Of a stretch of DNA of 64,000 nt, positions 8,394-16,672 are shown piece by piece. Each line of letters opens with the position of its first letter. The stretch's first letter is position 1. The position numbers and the translations under genes are program-made. The stretch is from Nonlabens arenilitoris (GTDB taxonomy: Bacteria; Bacteroidota; Bacteroidia; Flavobacteriales; Flavobacteriaceae), in the NCBI RefSeq assembly GCF_002954765.1, contig NZ_MTPW01000001.1:2369501-2433500 (forward strand), written 5' to 3'. A model generated the notes under the pieces. That model saw nothing but the letters and a program-made list of their open reading frames with translations, had not been told where the DNA came from and ran no database searches.

Positions 8394-10283
8394 ATGTCAC
8401 AACAAGGAACCATTAACGTAGCGGTGGAGAATATTTTCCCGCTGATTAAGAAGTTTTTATACAGTGATCACGAGATTTTTCTACGTGAGCTGATCTCCAA
8501 CGCTACAGATGCAACTCTTAAGTTACAGCACCTGGCGAGAATAGGTGAAGCAAAAGTGGAACTGGGAGATCAAAAAATAGAAGTAAAGATTAATAAAGAT
8601 GCAAAAACGCTTCACATCATAGATCAAGGTCTAGGGATGAGTGAAGAAGAAGTGCAGAAATATATTAACGAGGTTGCTTTTTCTGGTGCAGAGGAATTTT
8701 TAGAAAAATATAAGGATACTGCCAAGGATAGTGGAATCATAGGACATTTTGGTCTAGGGTTTTATAGTGCCTTTATGGTAGCAGATAAGGTAGATATTAT
8801 TACTAAGTCATTTAAGGATGAACCTGCGGTGCACTGGTCATGTGATGGTTCACCTAACTACACGATTGAACCAGCAGATAAGAAAGACTTTGGGACAGAA
8901 ATTGTGTTGCACATTTCTGATGATGAATTAGAGTTTCTAGAAGAATCTCGTATAACAGAACTGTTAAATAAGTATAATAAATTTATGCCTGTCCCAATTA
9001 AATTTGGGATGAAGACAGAGACGTTGCCTAAGCCAGAAGATGCCAAAGATGAAGATCCAGCACCTACTCAAGAGGTAGATAACATTATTAATAATCCTAA
9101 TCCGGCTTGGACTAAACAACCGGCAGATTTAGAAGATCAGGATTACAAGAATTTTTATAGAGAGTTGTATCCTATGCAATTTGAGGAACCTCTTTTTAAT
9201 ATACACCTTAATGTAGATTATCCTTTTAATCTTACCGGTATACTGTATTTCCCTAAAATGACTCAAGATTTGAATGTACAAAAGGATCGTATCCAGTTGT
9301 ATCAAAATCAAGTGTATGTTACGGATAATGTAGAAGGTATTGTACCAGAGTTTTTAACGATGTTACGTGGTGTTATTGATTCTCCAGATATACCTTTAAA
9401 TGTGTCTAGATCATATTTACAAGCTGATGGAGCAGTAAAGAAAATATCTAGTTACATTACCCGTAAAGTTGCAGATAAGCTTAAGTCTTTATTCAATGAA
9501 GATCGTGCCGCATTTGAAGAAAAGTGGAACGATATAAAAATTGTCATTGAGTATGGAATGTTGAGTGAGGAAAAGTTTTTTGAAAAAGCAGATAAGTTTG
9601 CTTTATATCCTACTGTAAATGGTTCTTATTATACATGGGATGAATTAATAGAGAAAATTAAACCTTCTCAAACAAATAAAGATGATAAAACAGTTGTGTT
9701 ATATACTTCAAATAAAGAAGCTCAACACAGCTATGTGAATGCAGCTACTGATAAAGGGTATGAAGTACTATTGTTAGACTCACCTATCGTATCTCACTTA
9801 ATGCAAAAACTTGAAACTTCTAAGGAGAACATATCTTTTGTAAGAGTAGATGCAGACCACATTGATAATTTAATTAAAAAGGATGAAGATCAAATTTCTA
9901 AATTATCAGATGAGGAAAAAGAATCATTGCAAAAAACAATAACTGACACAATTAGTGATGCGAGTTATACTGTACAAGTAGAAGCTATGAGTAGTGATGC
10001 CGCACCATTTATAATTACACAGCCAGAGTTTATGCGTCGTATGAAGGAAATGCAGGCAACAGGTGGTGGTGGAATGATGGGCTTTGGTAATATGCCAGAT
10101 ATGTACAATTTAGTTGTTAATGCAAATCATGACCTAGTCCAAGAGATTTTTAATTCAAAATCTGATGAAAAGAAAGCAAGTTTGATAAAACAATCGGTAG
10201 ATCTAGCAAAACTTTCTCAAGGTCTTTTAAAAGGAGAAGCCTTAACAGATTTTGTTAAAAGAAGTTATGATTTGATTAAATAA
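8394..10283 (+). CDS. htpG: Molecular chaperone HtpG (Hsp90)
   Basis: Cytoplasmic ATP-dependent Hsp90 chaperone of 629 residues, normal for the family. The GHKL ATPase site is visible as RELISNATDA (residues 31-40), DQGLGM (77-82) and GHFGLGFYSAF (117-127). The middle domain holds KDRIQLYQNQVYVTDN and the dimerisation domain follows, with the Met/Gly-rich stretch MRRMKEMQATGGGGMMGF near the C-terminus seen in Bacteroidota members. Monocistronic; a strong Rho-independent terminator follows at 10306-10340. Confidence 0.97.
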   Translation: MSQQGTINVAVENIFPLIKKFLYSDHEIFLRELISNATDATLKLQHLARIGEAKVELGDQKIEVKINKDAKTLHIIDQGLGMSEEEVQKYINEVAFSGAEEFLEKYKDTAKDSGIIGHFGLGFYSAFMVADKVDIITKSFKDEPAVHWSCDGSPNYTIEPADKKDFGTEIVLHISDDELEFLEESRITELLNKYNKFMPVPIKFGMKTETLPKPEDAKDEDPAPTQEVDNIINNPNPAWTKQPADLEDQDYKNFYRELYPMQFEEPLFNIHLNVDYPFNLTGILYFPKMTQDLNVQKDRIQLYQNQVYVTDNVEGIVPEFLTMLRGVIDSPDIPLNVSRSYLQADGAVKKISSYITRKVADKLKSLFNEDRAAFEEKWNDIKIVIEYGMLSEEKFFEKADKFALYPTVNGSYYTWDELIEKIKPSQTNKDDKTVVLYTSNKEAQHSYVNAATDKGYEVLLLDSPIVSHLMQKLETSKENISFVRVDADHIDNLIKKDEDQISKLSDEEKESLQKTITDTISDASYTVQVEAMSSDAAPFIITQPEFMRRMKEMQATGGGGMMGFGNMPDMYNLVVNANHDLVQEIFNSKSDEKKASLIKQSVDLAKLSQGLLKGEALTDFVKRSYDLIK

Positions 10284-10305
10284 GTATAATTATAAACACT
10301 GAATT

Positions 10306-10340
10306 AAAGCATTCAATATTTAAATATTGAATGCTTTTTT
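10306..10340 (+). terminator. Terminator of htpG
   Basis: A perfect inverted repeat AAAGCATTCAATATTT / AAATATTGAATGCTTT followed by a T run, 23 bp after the htpG stop. Confidence 0.9.
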
Positions 10341-10848
10341 TATGCTTAAAAACTATCCATTTTATGATTTTATTAATAATCCAATTTAATTAGAAATTAT
10401 CATATTTTGATCATTAATCACATCTTTTGCTGTCTTTTTTGTAGGAGAAATATGTATTAAAACACGTGATTGTTTATGTATTTTAGTTGAATATTAAACG
10501 AAATCGTTTTCGATTTTAAGTCATATGTAGTATTTACTTACAAATAGAACTATTAACATAAAATTAACATACTGCCTAAGTGATTGATTTTACTAAGAAA
10601 ATTTAGTTTTTTTTTATGATTTCTTATTTTTTGAGATTTAACACTTGCACAAGTTTAAAAATCGCTGTTATATTTGGCATGTAATTAAGTGACCGCTCAA
10701 GTTTCTTAAGAACAAATTGGCAGATATCCCTATCTCCTGTCATAATTAACCCCTTAGAATAATGAACCTTGGTTCGCAAATGATTATAGCACGTAAGGCT
10801 ATCATCGTCGCTCGCAAATGTGTTTATATTAATTCTAAATATTTAATT
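10341..10848. other. Long leader region of the curli operon
   Basis: About 500 AT-rich bases without a supported gene. It includes an inverted repeat AAATCG-TTTT-CGATTT (10501-10516, also readable as a near-palindromic CGAAATCGTTTTCG), the putative promoter at 10645-10676, and a leader of about 165 nt before the first curlin start. The length suggests regulator binding or leader control of the curli operon, as curli promoters elsewhere are heavily regulated. In-frame codons from 10762 are not supported as coding (see the curlin entry). Confidence 0.5.
10645..10676 (+). promoter_or_regulatory. Putative Bacteroidetes-type promoter for the curli operon
   Basis: TTG at 10645-10647 and TATATTTG at 10669-10676 separated by 21 bp fit the Bacteroidetes -33/-7 consensus. 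The predicted start of transcription is near 10682, leaving a leader of about 165 nt. Confidence 0.6.
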
Positions 10849-12129
10849 ATGAAAAGAGTAATCATGAGTGCCGCGGCACTTGCAATAGGAGGATTTGTCT
10901 TTGCACAGACTCCGCAGACAATCACACCAATAGTACAGCAGTCATCTCCGACAGCTGCAGCCACAGTAGGTGGAAACTATTCAGACATCGACCAAAAAGG
11001 AATAGGTAGTGATGCAAAGGTTCAACAACAAGGAACAGCAAACGCTTCATTTATCGAGCAAACTGGTACTGATGTAGCAAATCGCAACTCAGTAGATGTG
11101 CTACAATGGGGTAATGTACAACCTAGTATAAGTGGACACCTTAACTATTCTGATATCAAGCAAGATGGTGCAGGTAATAATTTCATGGCAACACAACAAG
11201 GTGATGAAAATGAAATCTTAGGTTTACAAAATGGATTAGACAATGCTGCACTTGTACAACAAGGAGCAAATACTCCACAACAAGCTCAAAACAATTTAGC
11301 TAAAGTAGATCAAGATGGTAAAGATAACTATGCTGAAGTTCAACAACGTTATGATGATAATGAAGCAAGCATCCTTCAAAGAAATGATGCTGCAGCTGGT
11401 GTAGGTAACCGTTCTTATCAAGATCAAAGATCAAACCCAAATCAAACTGCAGGACAAGTTGCTATAGGTGAGCAATGGGGTGATAATAACGAGGCTGTAC
11501 AAATTCAAGATAGTGGTTCTCCTGCATTAGGTGGTGGAAATCATGCTGAAATTCAGCAAGGTGATGCAACGAAAGACGCATCTGATGCATTTGCACAACA
11601 AGTTCAGTCTGGTGCAACTAACGAAGCTTATGCTACACAATTCTTATCTGGAGACACTTCTTTCCAAGAACAATTAGGTACAGACAACAAAGCGGTTGTA
11701 AATCAAAATACTGCTGGATCTTTAAATGGTGGTGATAACCTGGTTGAGCAATTCCAAGATGGTGATCGTAACGAAGCACGTTCTACTCAAAACGGTAACA
11801 ACAACATGGTTAACCAAGAGCAGTATGGAATGGATAACTATTCTCGTGTAAGTCAAGGAAATGGACAAGCGGTCGGTAATATGGCTACTTCTATTCAAGA
11901 TGGTGCTGACCACCATTCTGTGATTAACCAACGTGCAAATGGTAACATGTCGATGGTAGATCAAACGGGTAATGGACAAACAAGTTTAATCAACCAAAAT
12001 GCGCCATTAGCAGGACAACCAGCATTAACTTCTGGTCAAAACAATGCAACAGTTATTCAAAGAAATGCAAATGTTGCTTTAACTCCTCAAGCTAGAAGAG
12101 CGGCAGCAACAAAAAGACACACATTTTAA
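10849..12129 (+). CDS. Major curlin-like amyloid subunit 1 (CsgA-type)
   Basis: A secreted amyloid subunit of 426 residues built almost wholly of curlin repeats (pattern N-x-A-x-v-x-Q-x-G-x-x-N), far longer than the ~150-residue E. coli CsgA. The signal peptide ends in GFVFAQ. The start is set at the ATG at 10849 (MKRVIMSAAA) because both downstream paralogs begin at the same MKR and share the upstream box TCTAAATATnnA; a 29-codon extension to 10762 is in frame but unmatched. Export would be through CsgG with CsgE/F, encoded downstream. The C-terminus ends in KRHTF, as in the next copy. First gene of the operon. Confidence 0.92.
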   Translation: MKRVIMSAAALAIGGFVFAQTPQTITPIVQQSSPTAAATVGGNYSDIDQKGIGSDAKVQQQGTANASFIEQTGTDVANRNSVDVLQWGNVQPSISGHLNYSDIKQDGAGNNFMATQQGDENEILGLQNGLDNAALVQQGANTPQQAQNNLAKVDQDGKDNYAEVQQRYDDNEASILQRNDAAAGVGNRSYQDQRSNPNQTAGQVAIGEQWGDNNEAVQIQDSGSPALGGGNHAEIQQGDATKDASDAFAQQVQSGATNEAYATQFLSGDTSFQEQLGTDNKAVVNQNTAGSLNGGDNLVEQFQDGDRNEARSTQNGNNNMVNQEQYGMDNYSRVSQGNGQAVGNMATSIQDGADHHSVINQRANGNMSMVDQTGNGQTSLINQNAPLAGQPALTSGQNNATVIQRNANVALTPQARRAAATKRHTF

Positions 12130-12137
12130 TATTATTT

Positions 12138-12208
12138 AATAAACCAGTAGGGACGGTTTAATGTGATTTTAAAGTAGGCTAAGGTATTTGAGAGCCTTAG
12201 CCGACTTT
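12138..12208 (+). other. Two hairpins between curlin genes 1 and 2
   Basis: A short stem (TAAACC / GGTTTA at 12140-12160) and a long stem (AAAGT-GGCTAAGG / CCTTAGCC-ACTTT at 12171-12208) fill the gap. The first stem recurs after curlin 2. They may stabilise mRNA or partly terminate, setting the ratio of curlins to the downstream export genes. Confidence 0.6.
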
Positions 12209-12261
12209 TAAAATAAGAGTTCTAATATCTCAAACCAATTTAAATCTAAATATCAATAATT

Positions 12262-13542
12262 ATGAAAAGAGTAATTTTAAGTGCTGCGGCACTAGCAATC
12301 GGTGGATTTGCATTTGCGCAAACTCCTCAAACAATCACACCAATCGTGCAGCAAACGTCTCCGACAGCAGCAGCTACAGTAGGTGGTAACTATTCTAATA
12401 TCGACCAAAAAGGAATAGGTAGTGATGCAAAAGTTCAACAACAAGGAACAGCAAACGCTTCATTTATCGAGCAAACAGGAACTGATGTAGCAAATCGCAA
12501 CTCAGTAGATGTACTACAATGGGGTAATGTACAACCTAGTATAAGTGGACACCTTAACTATTCTGATATCAAGCAAGATGGTGCAGGTAATAATTTTATG
12601 GCAACACAACAAGGTGATGAAAATGAAATCTTAGGTTTACAAAATGGATTAGACAATGCTGCACTTGTACAACAAGGAGCAAATACTCCACAACAAGCTC
12701 AAAACAATTTAGCTAAAGTAGATCAAGATGGTAAAGATAACTATGCTGAAGTTCAACAACGTTATGATGATAACGAAGCTAGCATCCTTCAAAGAAATGA
12801 TGCTGTAGCTGGTGTAGGTAACCGTTCTTATCAAGATCAAAGATCAAACCCAAATCAATCTGCAGGACAAGTTGCTATAGGTGAGCAATGGGGTGATAAC
12901 AATGAGGCTGTACAAATTCAAGATAGTGGTTCTCCTGCATTAGGTGGTGGAAACCATGCTGAAATTCAGCAAGGTGATGCAACTACTGAAGCTACCGGTG
13001 CATTTGCACAACAAGTTCAGTCTGGAGCAACTAACGAAGCATATGCTACACAATATCTTTCTAGTGATGAGTCTTACCAAGAGCAATTAGGAACAGACAA
13101 CAAAGCTGTAGTTGATCAAAACACTGGTGGAATTTCTTCTGGAGGAAACAACTTAGTTGAGCAATTCCAAGATGGAGATCGTAACGAGGCTCGATCTGAT
13201 CAAAATGGTAACGGTAACACTGTTAACCAAGAGCAATATGGTCAAGATAACTTTTCTAGCGTGAAGCAACGTTATGGACAAGATGCTGGTAACATGGCTA
13301 CATCTATCCAAGATGGTTCTTTAAACAACTCTGTAATCAACCAACAATCTCATGGAAACATGTCTATGGTAGATCAAACAGGTGATGGACAAACAAGTTT
13401 AATCAACCAAAATAACCCAACGACTGGTGCAGCTGCAGCAGCAGGTGGTTATAACAATGCTACAGTTATTCAGAGAAATGCTAACGTGGCATTAACTCCA
13501 CAAACTAGAAGAATCGCTGCGTCTAAAAGACACACATTTTAA
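12262..13542 (+). CDS. Major curlin-like amyloid subunit 2 (CsgA-type)
   Basis: A 426-residue paralog of the preceding curlin. The signal peptide ends in GFAFAQ. Residues ~20-245 are almost identical to copy 1, at the DNA level too; the C-terminal ~180 residues diverge (e.g. SSDESYQEQLG against SGDTSFQEQLG) while keeping the repeat frame and the RHTF tail. This points to recent duplication or gene conversion of the first half. It is predicted to be exported through CsgG and to form the fibre with copies 1 and 3. Hairpins lie on both sides of the gene. Confidence 0.92.
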   Translation: MKRVILSAAALAIGGFAFAQTPQTITPIVQQTSPTAAATVGGNYSNIDQKGIGSDAKVQQQGTANASFIEQTGTDVANRNSVDVLQWGNVQPSISGHLNYSDIKQDGAGNNFMATQQGDENEILGLQNGLDNAALVQQGANTPQQAQNNLAKVDQDGKDNYAEVQQRYDDNEASILQRNDAVAGVGNRSYQDQRSNPNQSAGQVAIGEQWGDNNEAVQIQDSGSPALGGGNHAEIQQGDATTEATGAFAQQVQSGATNEAYATQYLSSDESYQEQLGTDNKAVVDQNTGGISSGGNNLVEQFQDGDRNEARSDQNGNGNTVNQEQYGQDNFSSVKQRYGQDAGNMATSIQDGSLNNSVINQQSHGNMSMVDQTGDGQTSLINQNNPTTGAAAAAGGYNNATVIQRNANVALTPQTRRIAASKRHTF

Positions 13543-13544
13543 TT

Positions 13545-13620
13545 ATTAAACCAGTAGGGACGGTTTAATTTAAATAAGTACTTAAGGATGGTAGTAGTGT
13601 CACACCATTACCATCCTTTT
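13545..13620 (+). other. Two hairpins between curlin genes 2 and 3
   Basis: ATTAAACC / GGTTTAAT (13545-13569) is almost the same as the first hairpin after curlin 1. A second stem AAGGATGGTA / TACCATCCTT (13584-13618) ends in TTTT. Likely intercistronic stabiliser or partial terminator. Confidence 0.6.
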
Positions 13621-13643
13621 ATTAATATTTCTAAATATTTATT

Positions 13644-14918
13644 ATGAAAAGCTCAATAATATGCGGTTTATCACTGCTCATTAGTGGTATCGCAATCGCT
13701 CAAACATCACAGACACGACAAACAATTGTTGCGCCTGTACAACAAATTTCGCCAACTGCTGGATCAACAGTAGGTGGTAATTATTCAAATATCGATCAAA
13801 AAGGAATCGGTAGTGACGCACTAGTTCAACAACAAGGAACTGCTAATGCCTCTTTTATAGAACAAACCGGTACGGATGCCGGTAATCGTAATTCAGTTGA
13901 TGTCCTTCAATGGGGAAATGTGTCAGCCTTAAGCGGTGAAGAAAATTATTCTGAAATCAAACAAGATGGTGCAGGTAATAACTTCTCAGTATTCCAACAA
14001 GGAGACAAGAATGAAGTATTTGGTACTCAAACAGGTATTGATAACACTGCTATTGTTCAACAAGGTGCTAATCTAGCTCAACAAGCTCAAGATAATCTTG
14101 CTTTAGTCAATCAAAATGGTAAAGGCAACTTTGCTGAGGTACAACAAAGATTTGATAATAATGAATCTTCAATTACTCAAGATAATGATGCTGTAAATGG
14201 AGTAGGAAATAGGTCTTATCAAAGTCAAATCTCTGATGGAAATCAAACACCAGGTCATAAAGCAATAGGTACTCAATATGGAGATGATAATGAAATCGTT
14301 CAAAGTCAGGATAGTGATTATCAGCCTTTTGGAGGTGATAACTATGCTGAGGCTAATCAAGGAGATGCTGTATTAACTGCTGAAAGAGCCTTCTCGCAAC
14401 AAACTCAAAATGGAGGTTATAATAATGTATTTTCTACGCAATATGGTTCAGACAACACTTCTTTTCAAGAACAAAACGGTTTATTAAATACTGCTGAAGT
14501 ACATCAAAACACGTTATCTACAGGTGGAGATAATTATGCAGAACAGTACCAAATAGGAGGTTTTAACGAGGCTTATATTGAACAAGATGGACAGAATCAT
14601 TCTGCAAATCAAGAACAATATGGGGTGTTTAATGAATCAGTTGTTATACAAAATGGTGGACAGCTTACAGGAAATCAAGCGCTTACTATTCAAAGTGGAA
14701 TTAGCAACAATTCTTACGTAAATCAAATGGCTAATGGAAATATTGCAGATGTTGATCAGCTAGGAATGAATCATGTGTCTGTTATTAATCAAAATAGTCT
14801 AGGAACTTCGGCTGGTACAGGCGGTAGTAATTCAGCTACTGTTACTCAAAGAAATGCAAACGTTTCTTTAAATCGTCAAACTCAACGTGCTGCTGCTACC
14901 AAGTCTCACACATTTTAA
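13644..14918 (+). CDS. Major curlin-like amyloid subunit 3 (CsgA-type)
   Basis: A third long curlin, 424 residues, signal peptide ending in AIAQ. It has the same architecture as copies 1 and 2: a leader segment with SPTAGSTVGGNYS, IDQKGIGSDA, about 17-18 curlin repeats and a C-terminal KSHTF. It is clearly more diverged throughout, so it is the older duplicate. Predicted to be co-assembled with the other two. The C-terminal pentapeptide shared by all three is not part of the curlin repeat. Confidence 0.92.
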   Translation: MKSSIICGLSLLISGIAIAQTSQTRQTIVAPVQQISPTAGSTVGGNYSNIDQKGIGSDALVQQQGTANASFIEQTGTDAGNRNSVDVLQWGNVSALSGEENYSEIKQDGAGNNFSVFQQGDKNEVFGTQTGIDNTAIVQQGANLAQQAQDNLALVNQNGKGNFAEVQQRFDNNESSITQDNDAVNGVGNRSYQSQISDGNQTPGHKAIGTQYGDDNEIVQSQDSDYQPFGGDNYAEANQGDAVLTAERAFSQQTQNGGYNNVFSTQYGSDNTSFQEQNGLLNTAEVHQNTLSTGGDNYAEQYQIGGFNEAYIEQDGQNHSANQEQYGVFNESVVIQNGGQLTGNQALTIQSGISNNSYVNQMANGNIADVDQLGMNHVSVINQNSLGTSAGTGGSNSATVTQRNANVSLNRQTQRAAATKSHTF

Positions 14919-14935
14919 TATTGCTTAATTACTTG

Positions 14936-14965
14936 AACTGAGAAGCCCTTATGGGCTTTTCGGTT
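14936..14965 (+). other. Hairpin after curlin 3
   Basis: AACTGA-g-AAGCCC / GGGCTT-t-TCGGTT around a TTAT loop forms a stem of about 12 bp without a strong T run, so it is more likely an mRNA stabiliser or weak terminator than a full stop before the csg assembly genes. Confidence 0.55.
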
Positions 14966-14982
14966 AATTAAAAACTATCATT

Positions 14983-15489
14983 ATGAAAAATATACTTTTC
15001 TTACTCATTTTCTCTGCATTTACAACGTTTGGTCAGACTTATGTAGATGATAGTCAAGTAATCAATACAGCAAATTTACAAACTGTAAATGCACAGCTCA
15101 ATTTAGCTTCTGACCAAAATTCATCTGCAACTACGACAACTCAATTTGTTAACCAAAATAGTGTGTTTATTGAACAAGTAGGTACAAGTAATAACGCTAC
15201 CGTAAGCGTTTCATCAGATGATAGTCAGATTAATGTTTATCAAAATGGAACTCTTAATAGCACTGTTTTAAATCACACTGCAGATCGCATTAGGCAAAAT
15301 ATTGTACAAATAGGAAATGCTAATGTAGTATACGACTATAGTACTATTAGTGCTGCAAACCATTCATTAGACATTATTCAGAATGGAAATTTTAATACAT
15401 CCATTACAGCAGGTTCCAATGCTATATCTGAAAATATGAGAATTAATCAGACAGGAAATGGTAGGTCTGTGTTTGTAATTAACTTTTAA
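14983..15489 (+). CDS. Minor curlin / CsgB-like nucleator candidate
   Basis: A secreted protein of 168 residues (signal peptide ending in FGQ) with weaker, degenerate curlin repeats such as VNQNSVFIEQVGTSNNATV and LDIIQNGNFNTSI. Its shorter size, distinct sequence and place between the long curlins and the assembly genes fit a nucleator (CsgB role) or a minor subunit. The CsgB identity is inferred from position. It lies 6 bp upstream of the csgE gene and is probably co-translated. Confidence 0.7.
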   Translation: MKNILFLLIFSAFTTFGQTYVDDSQVINTANLQTVNAQLNLASDQNSSATTTTQFVNQNSVFIEQVGTSNNATVSVSSDDSQINVYQNGTLNSTVLNHTADRIRQNIVQIGNANVVYDYSTISAANHSLDIIQNGNFNTSITAGSNAISENMRINQTGNGRSVFVINF

Positions 15490-15495
15490 GATATA

Positions 15496-16224
15496 ATGAA
15501 GGTTCTCTTAAACATAATATTTTTCTTAACCTGTTGTTTTTTGCACGCTCAAGCGCAAGAGCAAAAATCATATTATAATCAAGAGATAAGTGGAGAGTTA
15601 TTCTTAGAACAGAAAGGAGATTATGTTTCCATTCAAGGAGTGGCTTCAAATCTTACAGATGTTTCTGCCAGTATACGATATGAACTTACCGTGTTTAAAA
15701 AGGACAGTCTAAACAATACCTCTAAAAACAAGCAAGAAGGGCGCGGTGTTTTAAACGCAAAGACTAAAGCGATTCTATCCACTACAACCGTTAATATTAA
15801 CAACCCATCAAAAATTACCATCATGTTGCTTATATATGATCTAAATAATAAGCTAGTAGGTAAAGCGGTACAAGTGTTAAAGGAGAATTCTCTTCAACTT
15901 GAAAAAAAAGAAATAGTTTCTAATGATGGCGTTGAAATAAGAGGAATTGTTATTGAAAAAACAAGGACTAAACCTGCTAGAGACTTCTATGATTATTTCT
16001 ATGGAGAATATCACAAATACAAAATTAATGGTAATCGCATTGTTACCGTAGAGGAGGAATTTGGTCAAGGGAGAAATTCATTGATTAAAGTTACCGTAGG
16101 TAGAGAAGTTGTTTATCAATTTTTTGTAACACCTAAAAAGAAGTACATGAAACAGATGGCAGATAATGCCATACGCTCTGTTTTTCAAAAGTTTTTACAA
16201 CTTAATAAAGAAGAAACTAATTAA
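15496..16224 (+). CDS. csgE: Curli assembly protein CsgE with extra N-terminal CsgH-like domain
   Basis: A periplasmic protein of 242 residues, signal peptide ending near HAQA. Residues ~147-237 are a CsgE domain (GIVIEKTRTKPARDFYDYF, RNSLIKVTVGREVVYQFF), which caps the CsgG pore and directs curlin specificity. Residues ~30-127 form an additional beta-rich domain (GDYVSIQGVAS, ASIRYELTVFKK, QEGRGVLNAKT) that resembles the immunoglobulin-like curlin inhibitor CsgH. E. coli CsgE lacks this part and is about half the length. The CsgE assignment is firm; the CsgH resemblance is by pattern only. Confidence 0.85.
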   Translation: MKVLLNIIFFLTCCFLHAQAQEQKSYYNQEISGELFLEQKGDYVSIQGVASNLTDVSASIRYELTVFKKDSLNNTSKNKQEGRGVLNAKTKAILSTTTVNINNPSKITIMLLIYDLNNKLVGKAVQVLKENSLQLEKKEIVSNDGVEIRGIVIEKTRTKPARDFYDYFYGEYHKYKINGNRIVTVEEEFGQGRNSLIKVTVGREVVYQFFVTPKKKYMKQMADNAIRSVFQKFLQLNKEETN

Positions 16225-16235
16225 ATAAATATATC

Positions 16236-16655
16236 ATGCTCACAAAATCTACAACATTGCTCTCGTTGTTATTTTTAGTTCTTGCTTACACGGCTTGCAA
16301 CGCACAACAATTTACTTATAAACCTATTAATCCAGCTTTTGGAGGAGATACGTTTAACTATCAATGGTTGATACAAAGTGCTGAAGCACAAAACAAATTT
16401 ACAGATCCAGCAGAATCTGCAATAGATGATACGTCGGAACTAGATGCCTTTACAGAAGGCTTAAATCGACAACTGCTTAGTGGATTTTCACGTCAAATTT
16501 TAAATCTACAATTAGGAGACGAAGAATTAAGACCAGGTGTTTTCACTATAGGTTCTTATGAAGTTGAAGTTTTAGAATCTTTGGAAGGTCTAGTGGTCAA
16601 TCTTTTAGATACTAATACAGGAGATCAAACCCAAATTATTATACCTAATAATTAG
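16236..16655 (+). CDS. csgF: Curli assembly protein CsgF
   Basis: Secreted, 139 residues, signal peptide ending in CNAQ. It has the CsgF signature at the mature N-terminus: FTYKPINPAFGGDTF followed by AEAQNKF, the segment that in E. coli inserts into the CsgG pore and forms its second constriction. CsgF couples secretion to nucleation at the cell surface. It lies 11 bp after csgE and 17 bp before csgG. The Cys in TACNAQ could also be read as a lipobox (YTAC), so lipidation is possible. Confidence 0.9.
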   Translation: MLTKSTTLLSLLFLVLAYTACNAQQFTYKPINPAFGGDTFNYQWLIQSAEAQNKFTDPAESAIDDTSELDAFTEGLNRQLLSGFSRQILNLQLGDEELRPGVFTIGSYEVEVLESLEGLVVNLLDTNTGDQTQIIIPNN

Positions 16656-16672
16656 GTTTAAAGAACTCTACT

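Noticed and set aside
10762..10848. N-terminal extension of curlin 1
   Set aside because: Both paralogs start at MKR with a matching upstream box, and the extension would bury the signal peptide.
11722..14360. Minus-strand frames inside the curlin genes (11722-11979, 14169-14360)
   Set aside because: Shadow frames produced by the repetitive N/Q-rich coding strand.
10849..14918. Repeats in the curlin genes as a CRISPR array or satellite
   Set aside because: They encode in-frame curlin repeats of varying length and sequence; spacers and uniform repeats are absent.
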